DNA of 64,000 bases from Sequoia sempervirens (taxonomy: Eukaryota > Streptophyta > Pinopsida > Cupressales > Cupressaceae), in contig VDFB02193867.1 of the NCBI GenBank assembly GCA_007258455.2, forward strand, positions 569,474,656-569,538,655, read 5' to 3'. This document shows, piece by piece, positions 44,645 through 56,300 of the stretch. The notes under the pieces are model-generated. The model did no database searches. It had not been told where the DNA came from and saw only the letters and a program-made list of their open reading frames with translations. The position numbers and the translations under genes are program-made. Position 1 is the stretch's first letter, and each line of letters starts with the position of its first letter.

Positions 44645-46591
44645 TGTAATGTCCCTATTTTTAGCACTACACTTTCCAATGACTGTTAGCCTATCCTCAA
44701 ATGCTCATAAGCTAGTTAGATGTAGAATTAGGGTTTCCATCTAGTTGGAGGTTTCTTTTGTGGATTCAGGGGTTTGCATGTTGGAATTTTGCAGCTTAAT
44801 TTTTGGATTCTTTTTATGTTTTCAGAGAGCTTTGCAGTGGTATGACATGCAACTGAAATAGGTAACTTTTTTAGACTTACTTTTTTTAATAAGTTACGAC
44901 AGTTGCTCAGAATGTGGTTAAAATGCATTTGAAGTCACTTACTATTTTTATCAGTATGCTATTTATAGTAAGTGTTATTTTTAGCAGTGCTATTTCTGGC
45001 AGTATTTCAGCAGTCTAGTACAAAGGCTATATTGGGCAAGCCAGTTTGAGCAATCTAATCAGTTTTGGCCTCCAACACTCTTGGAGCTTGTTTTGGCAAG
45101 TTCAATTATTTGGTGAATATAATGTTTAAGTGAAAAATATTGGCTAAGGTAATGTGGACGCCTAGTTTGAAGGTTATTGCAATTATAATATATTTTTCGC
45201 CTAGTTTATTTGGACGACTTGGTAAAGGAGGCTAATGAAATTCAAATGAAAAAATGAAAGGTGGATGTGAATTTCAGTTTGGGCGCCCTAATTGGAGGGA
45301 AAAGGGATTTGAAATTGAAGAGAAGTTATAAATATGAGTGTTGGGCTTCATTTGAGATTATCCATGAATATTGTAACGAAGTGTTGCTGAAATTGTTTCA
45401 TACCTCTCGCTTCGAGGAACACATACCTCTTAGCTTCCTTGGTTTTGTGCTTGCAAGATAGCACATAGTTAAGTTTGCGACTATTATTTACTCTGAAGAG
45501 CATATTGAGTCTATCGAGATGAAGATTTATTAAGTTTTCTAATTTTTTATGTTGTTGGTTTGGCTTGGCTGGAAACACCTTTTTGTTCGTAGCTCATTGT
45601 ACAAATTTTGTTTGGTTCTGGGTGTTTGCTCTATCTTTCTTCCTACCCTAGGCGCCCCTCCTTGCAAGTTTTCAGATTTTTTGGTGGAGCATTGGATTTT
45701 ATCTTGTTGGTCGCCCTCTCTGGGAGGCTGTACTTCCTGTAATCAATGCATTGGTAGACGTGCTAATTCATTTTGGATTGTTTGGTGTTGTTTGTTGACA
45801 TGAACTCGGTCGCCCTTCCCTTTGGTTTCCATTACACTTGATTTCACATCATTCAGAGTTTTCTAGACAAAGTTATGAGCATTTTGGTACGATTGGAGCT
45901 TGCTAGTTTGAGATTTCTGAACGCTGCAAATTTATATCAGATTGGTAAAAGTTCAGTTTTTGGCTTGTTTTCCTTAGTAGAATAGTTTGGTTAATCTTGG
46001 AGTTCATCTACTTTCATTGTGGAGCATATTGGACATCTAATACTTATTGTAATTTGCAAATTACTTCATATTGTAAGGCTGTTATCAGTAGTACTAATTC
46101 AGTCATTTTATTTCTGCAATTTATCTTTTGTAATTCCCACTTTTAGTGGAAGCAACAGACCTCGTCGTCTTTACTTTCAGCTTTTTACTTTCTTGTACTA
46201 CCCGTTGAAAAGCGGAAGGGGTCAGCTAGCCACCTAGACATTTACTTTCTACAATTTGTATTACACTCCTGCTAAATAAGTGGTCGAGTTGCATTGCATA
46301 TCATGTTGATCGGTTGATTCGTCTATGACACTCTTGCTGAATAAGTGGTCGAGTTGCATTTGCATATCATTCTGATCAGTTGAGTCGTCTCTCATATTGT
46401 ACTCTTCATCTATTTTCAGTTACAAGCTAACGACCCCCTTTCCATCATATGCTCTTACCTTGCCCTCACTGGGATATGGATGATCAGAAAGTGAAGGGTA
46501 ACTTTCAACTGGTTTATTTTTTATTATCTAACATTAATGGGTGAAGCTTTTTGTGAAAAAGTTGGAAAAAAATTATAAGGGGGACATTTCA
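44645..46591 (+). mobile_element. 1.95-kb LTR-like insert in the satellite
   Basis: It begins TGTAATGTCCC and ends GGGGGACATTTCA (TG...CA form) and lies between GCAAC (44640-44644) and GCCAC (46592-46596), a 5-bp TSD with one mismatch. The satellite resumes in register on the right. It has no gag or pol frame, so it is a solo LTR or a short non-autonomous element. A TATA-like TATAAATA is at about 45328. It contains CTATTTTTAG/CTATTTATAG words near its start and GGGCGCC/GGTCGCCC words further in, echoing the arrays at 58-61 kb. Confidence 0.75.
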
Positions 46592-48290
46592 GCCACTAAC
46601 TCATATTCCATCAACTGAAATCTGTTCACCACGGACAAACGAGTTGGAGCTATTGAAAACTAAGAGAGGTTATTGTAGAGGGTCCCTATGTGATCCCGTT
46701 ACCTCAAACAGAGTGTTTCCAAGTGCCACAATTTCCGAGTAACCGCTCATCGTACCTCTAAAGGACTTCACCGGACTCAACTGTTTCAGCACAAAAGAGG
46801 ACCTTTCCTAGCATAAACCCACCCATATGGATGTGTTGGAATAGTCAGTTCAGTCATGTGATGAACATAACGAAAGTTACACCACTTTCCAACTTTACAT
46901 GCATGTAGCTGACCCATTTTCCATCAACTGAAATCTTTTCACCACGGGCAAACGACTTGGAGCTATCAAAAATTGAGAGAGGTTATTGTAGAGGGGCCCT
47001 GCATGATCACGTAGCCTTGTTTCCAAGTGTCACAGTTTCTGAGTAATCACTCATCGAAATTTGCTTCCCTTTTGCACTTTGGTCTCTTAAGAGACTTCGC
47101 CGGTAGAATGTGGGTCGAACCGTTTTGGCATGTTTGGGTGCAAAAGAGGACCTTTCCTAGCATAAATCCACCCATACAGACGTGTTGGAATAGTCGTTTC
47201 AGTCGTGTGATGATCAAAATTAAAGTTACACCACTTTCCAACTTTACACTACATGCAACTGACATGTTTTCCATCAACTGAAATCTATTCACCATAGGCA
47301 AATGACTTGGAGCTATCAAAAACAAACAGACATTATTGTAGAGGGTCCCTACATGATCCTATAGCCTTAGACAGAGTGTTTCCAAGTGCCACGATTTCTG
47401 AGTAATTGTTCGTCGAAGTTTGTTGCCCTTTTGCAGTTTGGTCTCTTAAGAGACTTCGCCTGTATAATGTGGCTTGAATCATTTCGGCATGTTTGGGTGT
47501 GAAAGAGGACCTTGCCTAGCATAAACCCACCCATATAGACGTGTTGGAACAGTTAGTTCGATCGTGTGATGAACAGAACAAAAGTTACACTATTTTCCAA
47601 CTTTACACTACATGCAACTAACCCGTTTTCCATCAATTAAAGTCTATTCACCATGAGAAAATGACTTGAAGCTATAAAAAACCAAGAGAGGTTATTGTAG
47701 AGGGGCCCTATGTGATCTCGTAGCCTCACACGGAGTGTTTCCAAGTGCCACGATTTTTGAGTAATCACTCATCGAAGTTTTCTACCCTTTTGCACTTTGC
47801 TCTCTTAAGAGACTTCGCCGATAGAATGTGGCTCGAACCATTTCGGTGTGTTTGGGTGCAAAAGAGGACCTTTCCTAGCATAAACCACCCATACAAATGT
47901 GTTGAAACAGTCGGTTCGATTGTGTGACGAACAAAACGAACGTTACACTACTTTCCAACTTTACACTACATGCAATTGACCCGTTTTCCATCAACTGAAA
48001 TCTGTTCACCATGGGCAAACGACTTGGAGCTATCAAAAATTAAGAGAGATTATTATAGAGGGGCCCTACATGATTCCATAGCCTTAGACGTAGTGTTTCC
48101 AAGTGCCATGGTTTTTCGAGTAATCACTTGTCAAAGTTTTCTGCCCTTTTGCACTTTGGTCTCTTAAGAGACTTCGCCAGTAGAATGTGGCTTGGACCGT
48201 TTCGGCGTGTTTAGATGGAAAAGAGGACCTTGCCTAGCATAAACCCACCCATACAGACGTGTTGGAATAGTTGGTTTGGTCGTATGACAA
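46592..48290. repeat. ~358-bp satellite array, block 2 (about 5 monomers)
   Basis: The same monomer continues, with marker positions about 46711, 47028, 47379, 47730 and 48091. The first monomer after the insert is shorter (an internal deletion near 46745-46790). The array ends near 48290, where the sequence changes to unrelated text. Confidence 0.93.
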
Positions 48291-48299
48291 ACAAAGAGG

Positions 48300-48658
48300 A
48301 ATCTACACATGCACCTTCCTTAACTTCTCGAGAGCAGGAAGAATCTCTTCATTGAATACATTATGTATCTCATTCAATTTGGTCTACTTTTTCAAGTGTT
48401 TTTAGAGTAGACTAACCTCCTTTTTGTTGACGATAAAATCTTCTTGTCTTTTAATTCCTTTTCTAAGTGGTTAATTTTAGTCTTTTGTTGTTTTGCTTCA
48501 ATTTCAACACTTCCAACGATTGCCTTTGCATCTGCAACTATTGTTATCGTATTGCTTCTTCCTTATCATCTATTTCCAGTTGCATTTTCTCCACGGAAGT
48601 CTTAAGTTCAAGAATCTTTGACTTCAATTGTTCATTTGTCAATTTTCCCATAAAAAAT
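48300..48658 (-). pseudogene. Coiled-coil protein fragment, unknown gene
   Basis: The minus strand reads GKLTNEQLKSKILELKTSV, EKMQLEIDDKEEAI and, after a frame change, LQMQRQSLEVLKLKQNNKR, a heptad-rich helix. I cannot name the gene. It directly adjoins a PPR hairpin on the right and the satellite on the left, and is probably another captured host fragment. Confidence 0.4.
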
Positions 48659-48856
48659 GGAATGATTACAAGATATGCCCAAAATGGAAAATGTGGTAGC
48701 ATAGACAAGGCAATGAGTTGTTTGAAAAAATGGCTCAAAGAAATGTGGTCTCATAGTGATGAGCTGTTTGAAAAAATGGCTCAAAGAAATGTGGTCTCAT
48801 GGACCACATTTCTTTGAGCCATTTTTTCAAACAGCTCATTGCCTTGTCTACGCTAT
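48659..48856. repeat. PPR-derived hairpin next to the coiled-coil fragment
   Basis: The plus strand reads GMITRYAQNG, KCGSIDKA, then a frame break. Two direct copies of the arm (about 48699-48757 and 48759-48801, ELFEKMAQRNVVSW) are followed by one inverted copy at 48802-48856 with almost no loop. The sequence is the same family as the arms at 24964-25176 and 39100-39985, so this hairpin type exists outside the CACTA-bearing locus. Confidence 0.88.
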
Positions 48857-49190
48857 GTTAGTGGTTAATCTTTGAGTAAAAGTATTCATTCTCACAAAGA
48901 TATGCCAAAATTAATAGGATGAATGATAGAATGAGGTGATGAATAAAAAATCAATTATTGTGAGGTTAATAGACTCTCAACTGCTAGGCGCAATGCCCCA
49001 AGGAAAGAAAAACTGATGAATTTAGGGGCATCGTACCATATAGTGCTTGTCATTAAGAATCTGCCAAAATTAATAGATGAAACTATATGAATTTTTGGAT
49101 GACTATTTTAATCTCATTCGTTGTGAGGATTAATCCTATAGACTCTTGCTACCAATAGCCTCGTTCTTTGGTGATTTGATTTTTTCTTTT
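48857..49190. other. Non-coding stretch, loosely duplicated
   Basis: Two related ~100-bp passages (gccaaaattaatag ... tgtgaggttaatagactct at about 48900 and gccaaaattaatag ... tgtgaggattaatcc at about 49065) suggest an old partial duplication. It may be the remains of a gypsy LTR. No gene is seen. Confidence 0.35.
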
Positions 49191-49194
49191 CCCT

Positions 49195-49760
49195 TGTTCC
49201 GTACGGATTTTATATTGCTCCTGGCGATACCTCTCTTGATGAACCATCGACCTACCAAATGGTACAATCTTCTTTCCCTTCAAAATTTGTACAGCCTTTT
49301 CTCCTTTGCCAACTCGTATGGATTCCTCTTCTTCAAAACCCAGTATGGATTTCTTCTATTTCAATAGCCTATACGAATTTCTCTTTATTACTTTGTACGA
49401 CCTCCTTATTTCTTTGTACAACTTTCTTCTTGTTGCTTTTACGAATTTTTTGTTTTAATAATGTACGACCTTTCTAAGTTTGAAAACCCACACGATCTTC
49501 AATTTAAAATTCCATACGGCCTTCTCTTTGCAATGTATGGCCTTCAAATTGCCAATTCTTTGTGTGGCCTTTAGATTGTGGTTGCTTCACTCTAGCTCAT
49601 AATATCGTACGACCTTCTTGATTCTCCATTGTACGGCTTTATCCCCCTGCCTCGTACGGTTTTATGTTCCTTTAGACTTCATACGGATGTCTTGATTCTC
49701 ACGACTTTATCAATTTGACTCTTGTTTTCCAATGGTGTTTGTACGATGTACGATAAATTT
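49195..49760. repeat. Dispersed array of GTACGRC-type words
   Basis: About 18 copies of a word close to TRTACGRCCTTC (exact or decayed: tgtacgacctcc, catacggccttc, cgtacgaccttc, cgtacggtttt) occur at irregular 20-45 bp spacing in AT-rich DNA. It lies 3' of the decayed gypsy pol (minus strand). It is not a regular tandem repeat. Open frames in it are shadows. Confidence 0.75.
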
Positions 49761-49884
49761 GACCGACTGGGGTTTGCCGTGGAGAGTCTTTCTTTCTACC
49801 TTTATTTGTTGCCTTTTTTTCACCTTGTGCGGCTTACGGATTTTATTTTGATAATGTCTCTTATTTTTATTTTTTCACTTGAAT

Positions 49885-50130
49885 TTTTTAATCTTCGTTC
49901 TTTTTAATTTTTAATTTTTTTCTCTTCTTTTTCTCTTTCACTTCTTCTTTTTCTCTCTCCTCTTTGTCTCCTTTTTCTCTGTTCTTCGTCTCTTTTTTCT
50001 CTCATCTTTTTTTTCTCTCTTCTTCATCTCTTTTTTCTTTTTGTCTCTTTTTTCTTCCTTGTCATCCTGCTTGTCTCTTTTTCCTTTCACAATTTTTTGC
50101 TTTTCCTATTATCTCTCTCCTCTTGGTCAT
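49885..50130 (-). repeat. Long polypyrimidine (polypurine on minus) tract
   Basis: About 250 bases are almost wholly C and T (ctcttctttttctctttc-like). On the minus strand, the sense strand of the gypsy element, it is a purine tract 3' of pol. The plus-strand frames 49964-50605 and 50097-50648 that read through it are low-complexity shadows. Confidence 0.8.
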
Positions 50131-50188
50131 TTTTTCTTTTCACACCTCTACTTTCCTCGCAATTAGTAGCCATGAATTTTACATTAAA

Positions 50189-52237
50189 TCACTTGTTTAC
50201 CAACGGGGCGAGACCTATGCCCTTGAAATTTCCATCGACGTATCGCCCAATGTATTGTTGGTACCATGTCATGTCCTCTTCGTCCACTGTCAGTGTCCCG
50301 GTTGGATTTGGTATGACTCTCCACAACCCGTCCTTCATCACCACCTTCTTTGCCCTTGGTGTCTTCTGCCTATTTGTTCTCATATACTTGAGTACATCTT
50401 TCATAAATCCATCAATATGTGTCACAAAAGTATCCTCGGTCATTATAACTGTCTTCAGACATGGTCTAATCTTCTCCACGTATGTGCTCCATTGCTCGTC
50501 ATCCCACCATTTTTCGTCTTCATCACTGTCACTTGGTTGGCGCTCCCTTCGTTCTTTCACAACCTTCTCTTCCTTCTCTCTCTACACTTCCTCATCCAAT
50601 TCTGAGGTGAGATGCCCCCTCCTTATGCCTTTGTATGGGGCTTGGTAACTCCAGTGTCCCCCTATCCGTCACCACAGGGCAGGTGTTCCAAACACTATGT
50701 TCATCAAATGCTTGTGCACTCGAGGTATTGCAATACCTTCAACTTTCTTATTTGCTAGCCTTTCTTCAACGATCCTGTCCTTACCCGATGCAGCCCAGTC
50801 CTCCTCTGAGACATACCTGTTGTCGTCTAAGCCCCAGTCCTGTTCTCTGGTGGCTTCCTCCTTCTATGCAGACCAGTCCTCCTTGGTGGCGTAATCGAGC
50901 ATGTTGTTGATGGTGACTGTATCTTTCTTCTCCTTCCTCTCCTGGTGCAGTTTCAACTTCGACCCGTTAATGGCTTTTGGCAGCAATGACCCATCCAAAT
51001 TTTCCAACCTTATGGAACCATTGTTGCAGACCTCTCAGATTTTAAATGGCCTGAGCCACCAAACCTTGAACTTCCCCGGTTTGATTTCATTACGGTCGTT
51101 ATATTTTAGAACCAACTGCCTTGGCCAAAAATTCATTCGCAAGAGATGTTTGTCGTGCCAGAATTTCCTTCTTTGCATGGTTTTCATCGCCCATTATGCC
51201 ATTACTCTCCGCTCGTCCAGTTTATTGAGTTGGTACAATCGTTCCTTGAGACTCTCTGTGTTGCCTAGTCAGTTCTCGACATCTATCCTTAGGCTTGGCA
51301 CCATGTACTCCATTGGAACCATCGCTTCCTGACCGTACATCAACTGAAATGGCGTGTGCCCAGTTGTCACCTTGTACATTGTACGGTATGCCCATAGGAC
51401 GACCAGTAGTCTCTCTTCCCAGTTTGCTTCTTCTACACCGCACAACTTATGAATGATCGACACTAGCACCTTGTTCGTGCACTCCACTTGGTCGTTGGCT
51501 CATGGGTAGTACAGGCTCGACAAGTTATGGAAGATTCAAACTCCATCATCATCAATCGAATGACATGGTTGACAAAGTGTCCTCCACGGTCACTAGTAAT
51601 CTGAATTGGGATGTCGTACTATGTTACTATCTACTCATAGATGAACCTAGTTGTACTCCGTGTTGTGTTGTCCAACATCGCCCGAGCCTCTGGCCACTTT
51701 GTCAAATATTTTGTAGCAACCACTATATATCGGCACCCATGTAATTTACTTACTTTCAGCGGTCTGATAAAAATCTAGTCCCCAGTGTTTGAATAGCTCC
51801 TGGGGTTGGGTCGGGTGTAAAGGCATGAAGTCTCGTTTCAAGGGTTTCCTTACTCCAACAAGTGTCGCAACCTAACACCCACTCTCGGACGTTTGTATGC
51901 ACCGTTGGCCATCAAGCCTGCCAAAAGAATTTTCCTTGCCATGGCATCCAGACCCATGTGACCTCCAGCTAGACCCTCATGCGCTTCATTGAGTATGCCT
52001 GGTATCTCTTCCTCTATTACACATCTCTTGAGAATCTAGTTTGACCCCATCTTGTACAACAACCCATTGATCAGCTAGAATGTTTCTCTTCAATACGAGT
52101 TTCCTTCATTCTACTAGTGGCATCTCCTTCAGGAATGTCGATGTCGATAGGTACTCCCCAATCTTCTTGTACAACAGAGGAAGTACTGCAATTTGAAATA
52201 GGTGTGTGTCCAAGAAATCATCCAGTTAGCACTCCTA
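50189..52237 (-). pseudogene. Decayed gypsy pol: RNase H linker, integrase, C-terminal region
   Basis: On the minus strand from 52237: an HHCC-type integrase zinc-binding region (EAHEGLAGGHMGLDAMARKI), integrase core (KLHGCRYIVVATKYLTKWPE, IQITSDRGGHFVNHVI), a C-terminal part (WEERLLVVLWAYRTMYKVTT, GQEAMVPMEYM) and a chromatin-side tail (KFWHDKHLLRMNFWPRQLVL). It then runs into an unrecognised acidic C-terminal frame at 50189-50560. Integrase inserts element cDNA into the host genome. There are many stops and frameshifts. It belongs with the RT at 61.5-62.6 kb; the sequence between was disrupted by later insertions and loss of the RT end and RNase H. Confidence 0.85.
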
Positions 52238-53316
52238 TGTGTTGATGTGATTTTTGTGACCTCACCAACCAGGTAGAACAAAGTTTCCAAATGGATCCCC
52301 TATTCTCTCTTGAACAAAGTATTCGACGTGCTAAGATTGCGAGTGAGATCACGCCTTCAACTCCAAGGTTCTTTAAATGCGAATAGGCTCAGTTTGGTTG
52401 ATGTGTGTATGCTGTGTACTCACGAGGGGACTTACGTAGTTGTTCACAAGACGTGTAGTGACAACCAATGTGTGCTTTTGAAGGGGATTTATTGTGAATG
52501 ATTTAGCTTTATGATGCAAGTTTCCTAAAACTAACCAGGATTATGCAGAATTGAATGGTTGCAGAGATTTCTAAAATCTAACTTCTAATCTAAATGCAAA
52601 TGGATGTTACGCTCAACTTAAATGAACTTCGACAAACATTGTTTAGCCTCCTATTGGACAGCGTCAACAAGGTAAGTGCAATCTTCAAAGGGTGAAAATG
52701 ATGTTCAAATCACGATTCAATAGAGCAACTACCATCACAACGATGCATAACCACCTATGAACCTTGATTGAAGTTAAGTACTAAAAGTCCAGTTGACCAC
52801 ACAAGACGGACTTACCATCAGCAAGAACGTTAGTGGTATGGATAAAAGAAATTCACTTATATCAAGCATAAACATCCATATCTAACTACAAGCATGAAAT
52901 TAAGTTCCTAATTGAAGTCAAAGGGAATAAGAAACCTCACGAACTATTCCAAACAAAGTTGAAATTCACCATCAATGAAAAGCTTTATTAAGAATAATCT
53001 TTTGTGACAATCTCTTACAAAATTCTCAAAGGGAGAATTCCCCTTCTTCTTCAACAATGCAAATGAGAAACTACTCTAACTTAAAAGCTTCTACTCTCTA
53101 TTCTGCTTCAACAATAGCTCTCTATTCTCTGATTCTATGACTACTAGAGTACAAATGAGGGGGACTCCCCCTTATATAGCTGGCCTGTTTGAATCGACGG
53201 CCCAGATCAAATTACAACGGAGGGCTCAGATCGAGCCACCTCAGCCCTAGACGAGTTTGCCCTAAAAACCGCCAGAAGGTGGAGGAGTGGCGTCATAAAT
53301 GCTCCTAAAAATAGCA
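52238..53316 (-). repeat. 3' LTR (1079 bp) of the large unknown-ORF element
   Basis: It begins TGTGTTGATG and ends AAATAGCA on the plus strand (TG...CA). On the minus strand a polypurine tract (AAAGGAGGAA) at 53318-53328 precedes it, and it has a TATA box (TATATAAG, about 53172-53179) and a polyadenylation-type AATAAAG (about 52984). It directly abuts the gypsy integrase, so it is inserted there. The matching 5' LTR is not found in the window. Confidence 0.7.
53172..53179 (-). promoter_or_regulatory. LTR TATA box
   Basis: On the minus strand CTATATAAGGGGG stands in the middle of the LTR, in the position and style of an LTR core promoter. Confidence 0.55.
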
Positions 53317-53353
53317 GATTCCTCCTTTGACCAGTATGAGCAATTAATGCCCA

Positions 53354-56300
53354 CTATCCTTCTAGAAGATTCTCGTCCATGACCCGGATTCCTTTGCTCT
53401 TTTCTCTGACCGCGTACGCTATGAATCGCGCCAACACTGCGTCGACCTCTTCTTCTGAAATTGATGGAGTGAGATTCAACTGATACTCCAAGATGGCCAC
53501 CATCTGCTCATGTTTCTCGCAAGATTTTCCCCAAGTCTCGATGGAATCCTGCGTGCTCTGAATGATTGTTGAAAACGTGGAGATGTTTTCAAAATCCAAC
53601 TGGGAAAATGTTCTCATCTCAGAGAAGAATGGTTGCAATCTTGCCCTTAATCCTTCTGCATCTACCTCCTCATGTGCGAGCCTTTTTGCAAATACCGACT
53701 CCAAAGTGTTGAGAATACTCTCACGAATATTCCTCATGGCCTTTCTAATCCTGGAAGACTCTATTGCTGCAGTATCAAAGAAACCCTTCCCCGTGAATGC
53801 TGCTGAATGCCATCCACGGAAGTCATATCTGTCGCCCGCTTGAATTACCCCTTCATTCACCAGAGTTTGCGTGGGAACACGCATCAAAACAGCAAGACGT
53901 GGGATAGTATTGTCCTGGAAGATGTGGGTATCTCCCCAAGCCTGCTCAACATCATCTAATCGTGAAAGAATACCGGAAGCATATTGGAATGCTGAGGCGA
54001 GATCTGTCATGAACTTTTCAGCCTCAACACGAACACCATTCACCCACTTATCTCCTTCTCGCACAACCCTCTTCACTTCTTCCAAGCCGCTGATCGGCTC
54101 ACGTGGCACCTCTTGTGGAAGCTCTGCTGCTGGATTACCTTGAGCAACAGGATGTGCGAGATTTTGCACATACTCAATCAACGCTCTGTGCTCTTTCTTC
54201 AACCTTTTATACTTTCCTTCTTTCTTTACCAGCCTATCTTTTAATGCCTGAAATGAACTTTCAGCTTCTTCCACCACTTGCGCTCCTGAAGGGCGTCCCA
54301 ACTCAACTGTGGTGATTGTGTACTTCTCCGGCATTGCATCACTCAAATCGTGATCTTCTCTTGGGGCAGCGATGTGAATACTACGGGAACCGGCTTCATT
54401 TGTTTCTATCCTTGTATATTTTCTCGCCCTCTTCCGCTTTGGCGACTTGCTCGTTCTATTCAAGAGTTCTTCCATTTCAATTGCGAGGTCAGCGTCATCA
54501 TCTTGGTCCCTTCGGATTGCCTGTGAAAGCCAATTTCGTTGAATATCATAAACAATCAGAGGCTGCTCCTCAGTGGCTTCCACTTCCCGAACTTCTTCCC
54601 GAGCAGTATTTGGCGGAGGCTCAATTATCTCAACATCATGATCACTTCCCTCATGTGTCCCAGCATCTTCCTCTCCGAAGGAATAATCGAAGTGGGTGTC
54701 CATGTCCGTGTCTTCCCCTTCATCTTGCTTACTGGCAGCTTCAGGATTATTCACACTCTGAGTGTCCACCTCTCTTGGCATCGGTTGGCTAATTTCACCA
54801 TCCTCCAGCTCTTCATTCCTTTTAGCTCTCTGACTAGCAAATAATGACACTTCACGTACACTGGAAGCGTGAGACACCAACTGAGTTGAGGACGTGTCTT
54901 CTGATCCCTGAGGTTCTGGCTGAACGGGCTCTGGTTGAACGGGCTCCCTTCTTTTTGGTTCCGGACCTCGTGTGAGCTGCTTCTTCCTTTTCGCTACCAC
55001 TGGTGGCTTTCCATCACCCATGAGGTCATACGTGAGAGCGACTAACCTCCTCCTTAATCTATTAACACGCTCGTCCACCCAAGCTCTCGTAAACGTCATG
55101 ACTGGGATAAATAGTGTCTAGATCCACAATCTCCGGCTCGGCCCAATCTATAGGTGGTATAGGTGTGTTTTTCACCGCTTCAAAATCCGGATGGGTGACC
55201 CTAGTATCCTCCTCCAGTTGATCTGGCACCTTAATCACCTCACACTCCCTGATTAGCTTTAGAGGCAGCCTTGAAAACGTCCTTTTTCTGATTTCGTCCT
55301 CGCTTCCAGCATTTGCCCAAAAGTCCTCCAGGTGAGCCTTGTGTTTAAATTCTTCTCCTTGTACTGTTCCAATCATCCCCTTAGGATCAAAATTCTGTCG
55401 GCTCGTATGAAGAGTCAGCTTGTAGAACTTTAGCTCATTCTCAGCCTCTTTGGCTGCTTGCAAAGTCGGGCACTCCTCGAGTGAATTTCCCAACACAATG
55501 GGAAAATGAAGACCTCCCTTCTTCTTACGCCTTATAATCTTGTCGTAGGCCACCAACTGCCTAGACAACTCAAGTAGGATCATCCTGTTAGTGGGGTACC
55601 TCGGTAGCTTGTACACATACGAATCGTACCCTGGCAACCTCAAGTAGGTAAATTTTGGGAATTGGATGAACCAACACCCGTATTCTTCGATCAGTGCCTG
55701 AGCCTCCTCGGAGATCCTCTGCTGTAGCCTTTGCTGAAGTGTTCTCGTGATGTACATGGTGAAGGCATCATTCACTCTTTGAAAGTCACCAGTGTGGGTA
55801 AGATGCAATTGTCTGCACGACTGGTGGATCTTAAACTGATTGTAGCCGCAGCCAATTGGCTCCTGGTACGCCAATCCCCTGTACTTGGTCATTCGAGCCA
55901 ACATATAGATGACGTATGAGCTCATATAAAATGTCTTTGTTCTTCTGAGGTTCCGGAACTGCTCATCGATGTTGTCACTTATCATCTTCGCCCAATTCAC
56001 TTGCTCGTCCCCTTCGAGCACCACGCTGATGTAAAAGAACATCCATGGCTCGAATATGAAAGACTGCGGGCTACCATTGATTCTGCTGAGCAACATAATG
56101 GTGTCGCAATACTCTTGCTTCAGCTCCTCTGATATTATTTGCTTCGGTAGCCTAGCAGCCGGTGGCTTTGGCTTGCGCATCCATGTGGTGTTTATTCTCT
56201 TCATGCACTTCTCGAAGGTTGTGGCGTACATCTTATCCGCCTTGGCCTTGGACTTATACATCATGTTGTCCGTAGCGAGGATTCCAAATGCCTCGCCAAT

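Noticed and set aside
41670..48290. CRISPR-like or telomeric repeat
   Set aside because: The period is about 358 bp with diverged monomers and no spacers; this is a plant satellite.
49964..50648. Two plus-strand frames of about 200 codons
   Set aside because: They read through a polypyrimidine tract and lie opposite the gypsy pol C-terminal region.
53562..54844. Plus-strand frames of 70-158 codons
   Set aside because: Shadows of the large minus-strand ORF, with no recognisable content.
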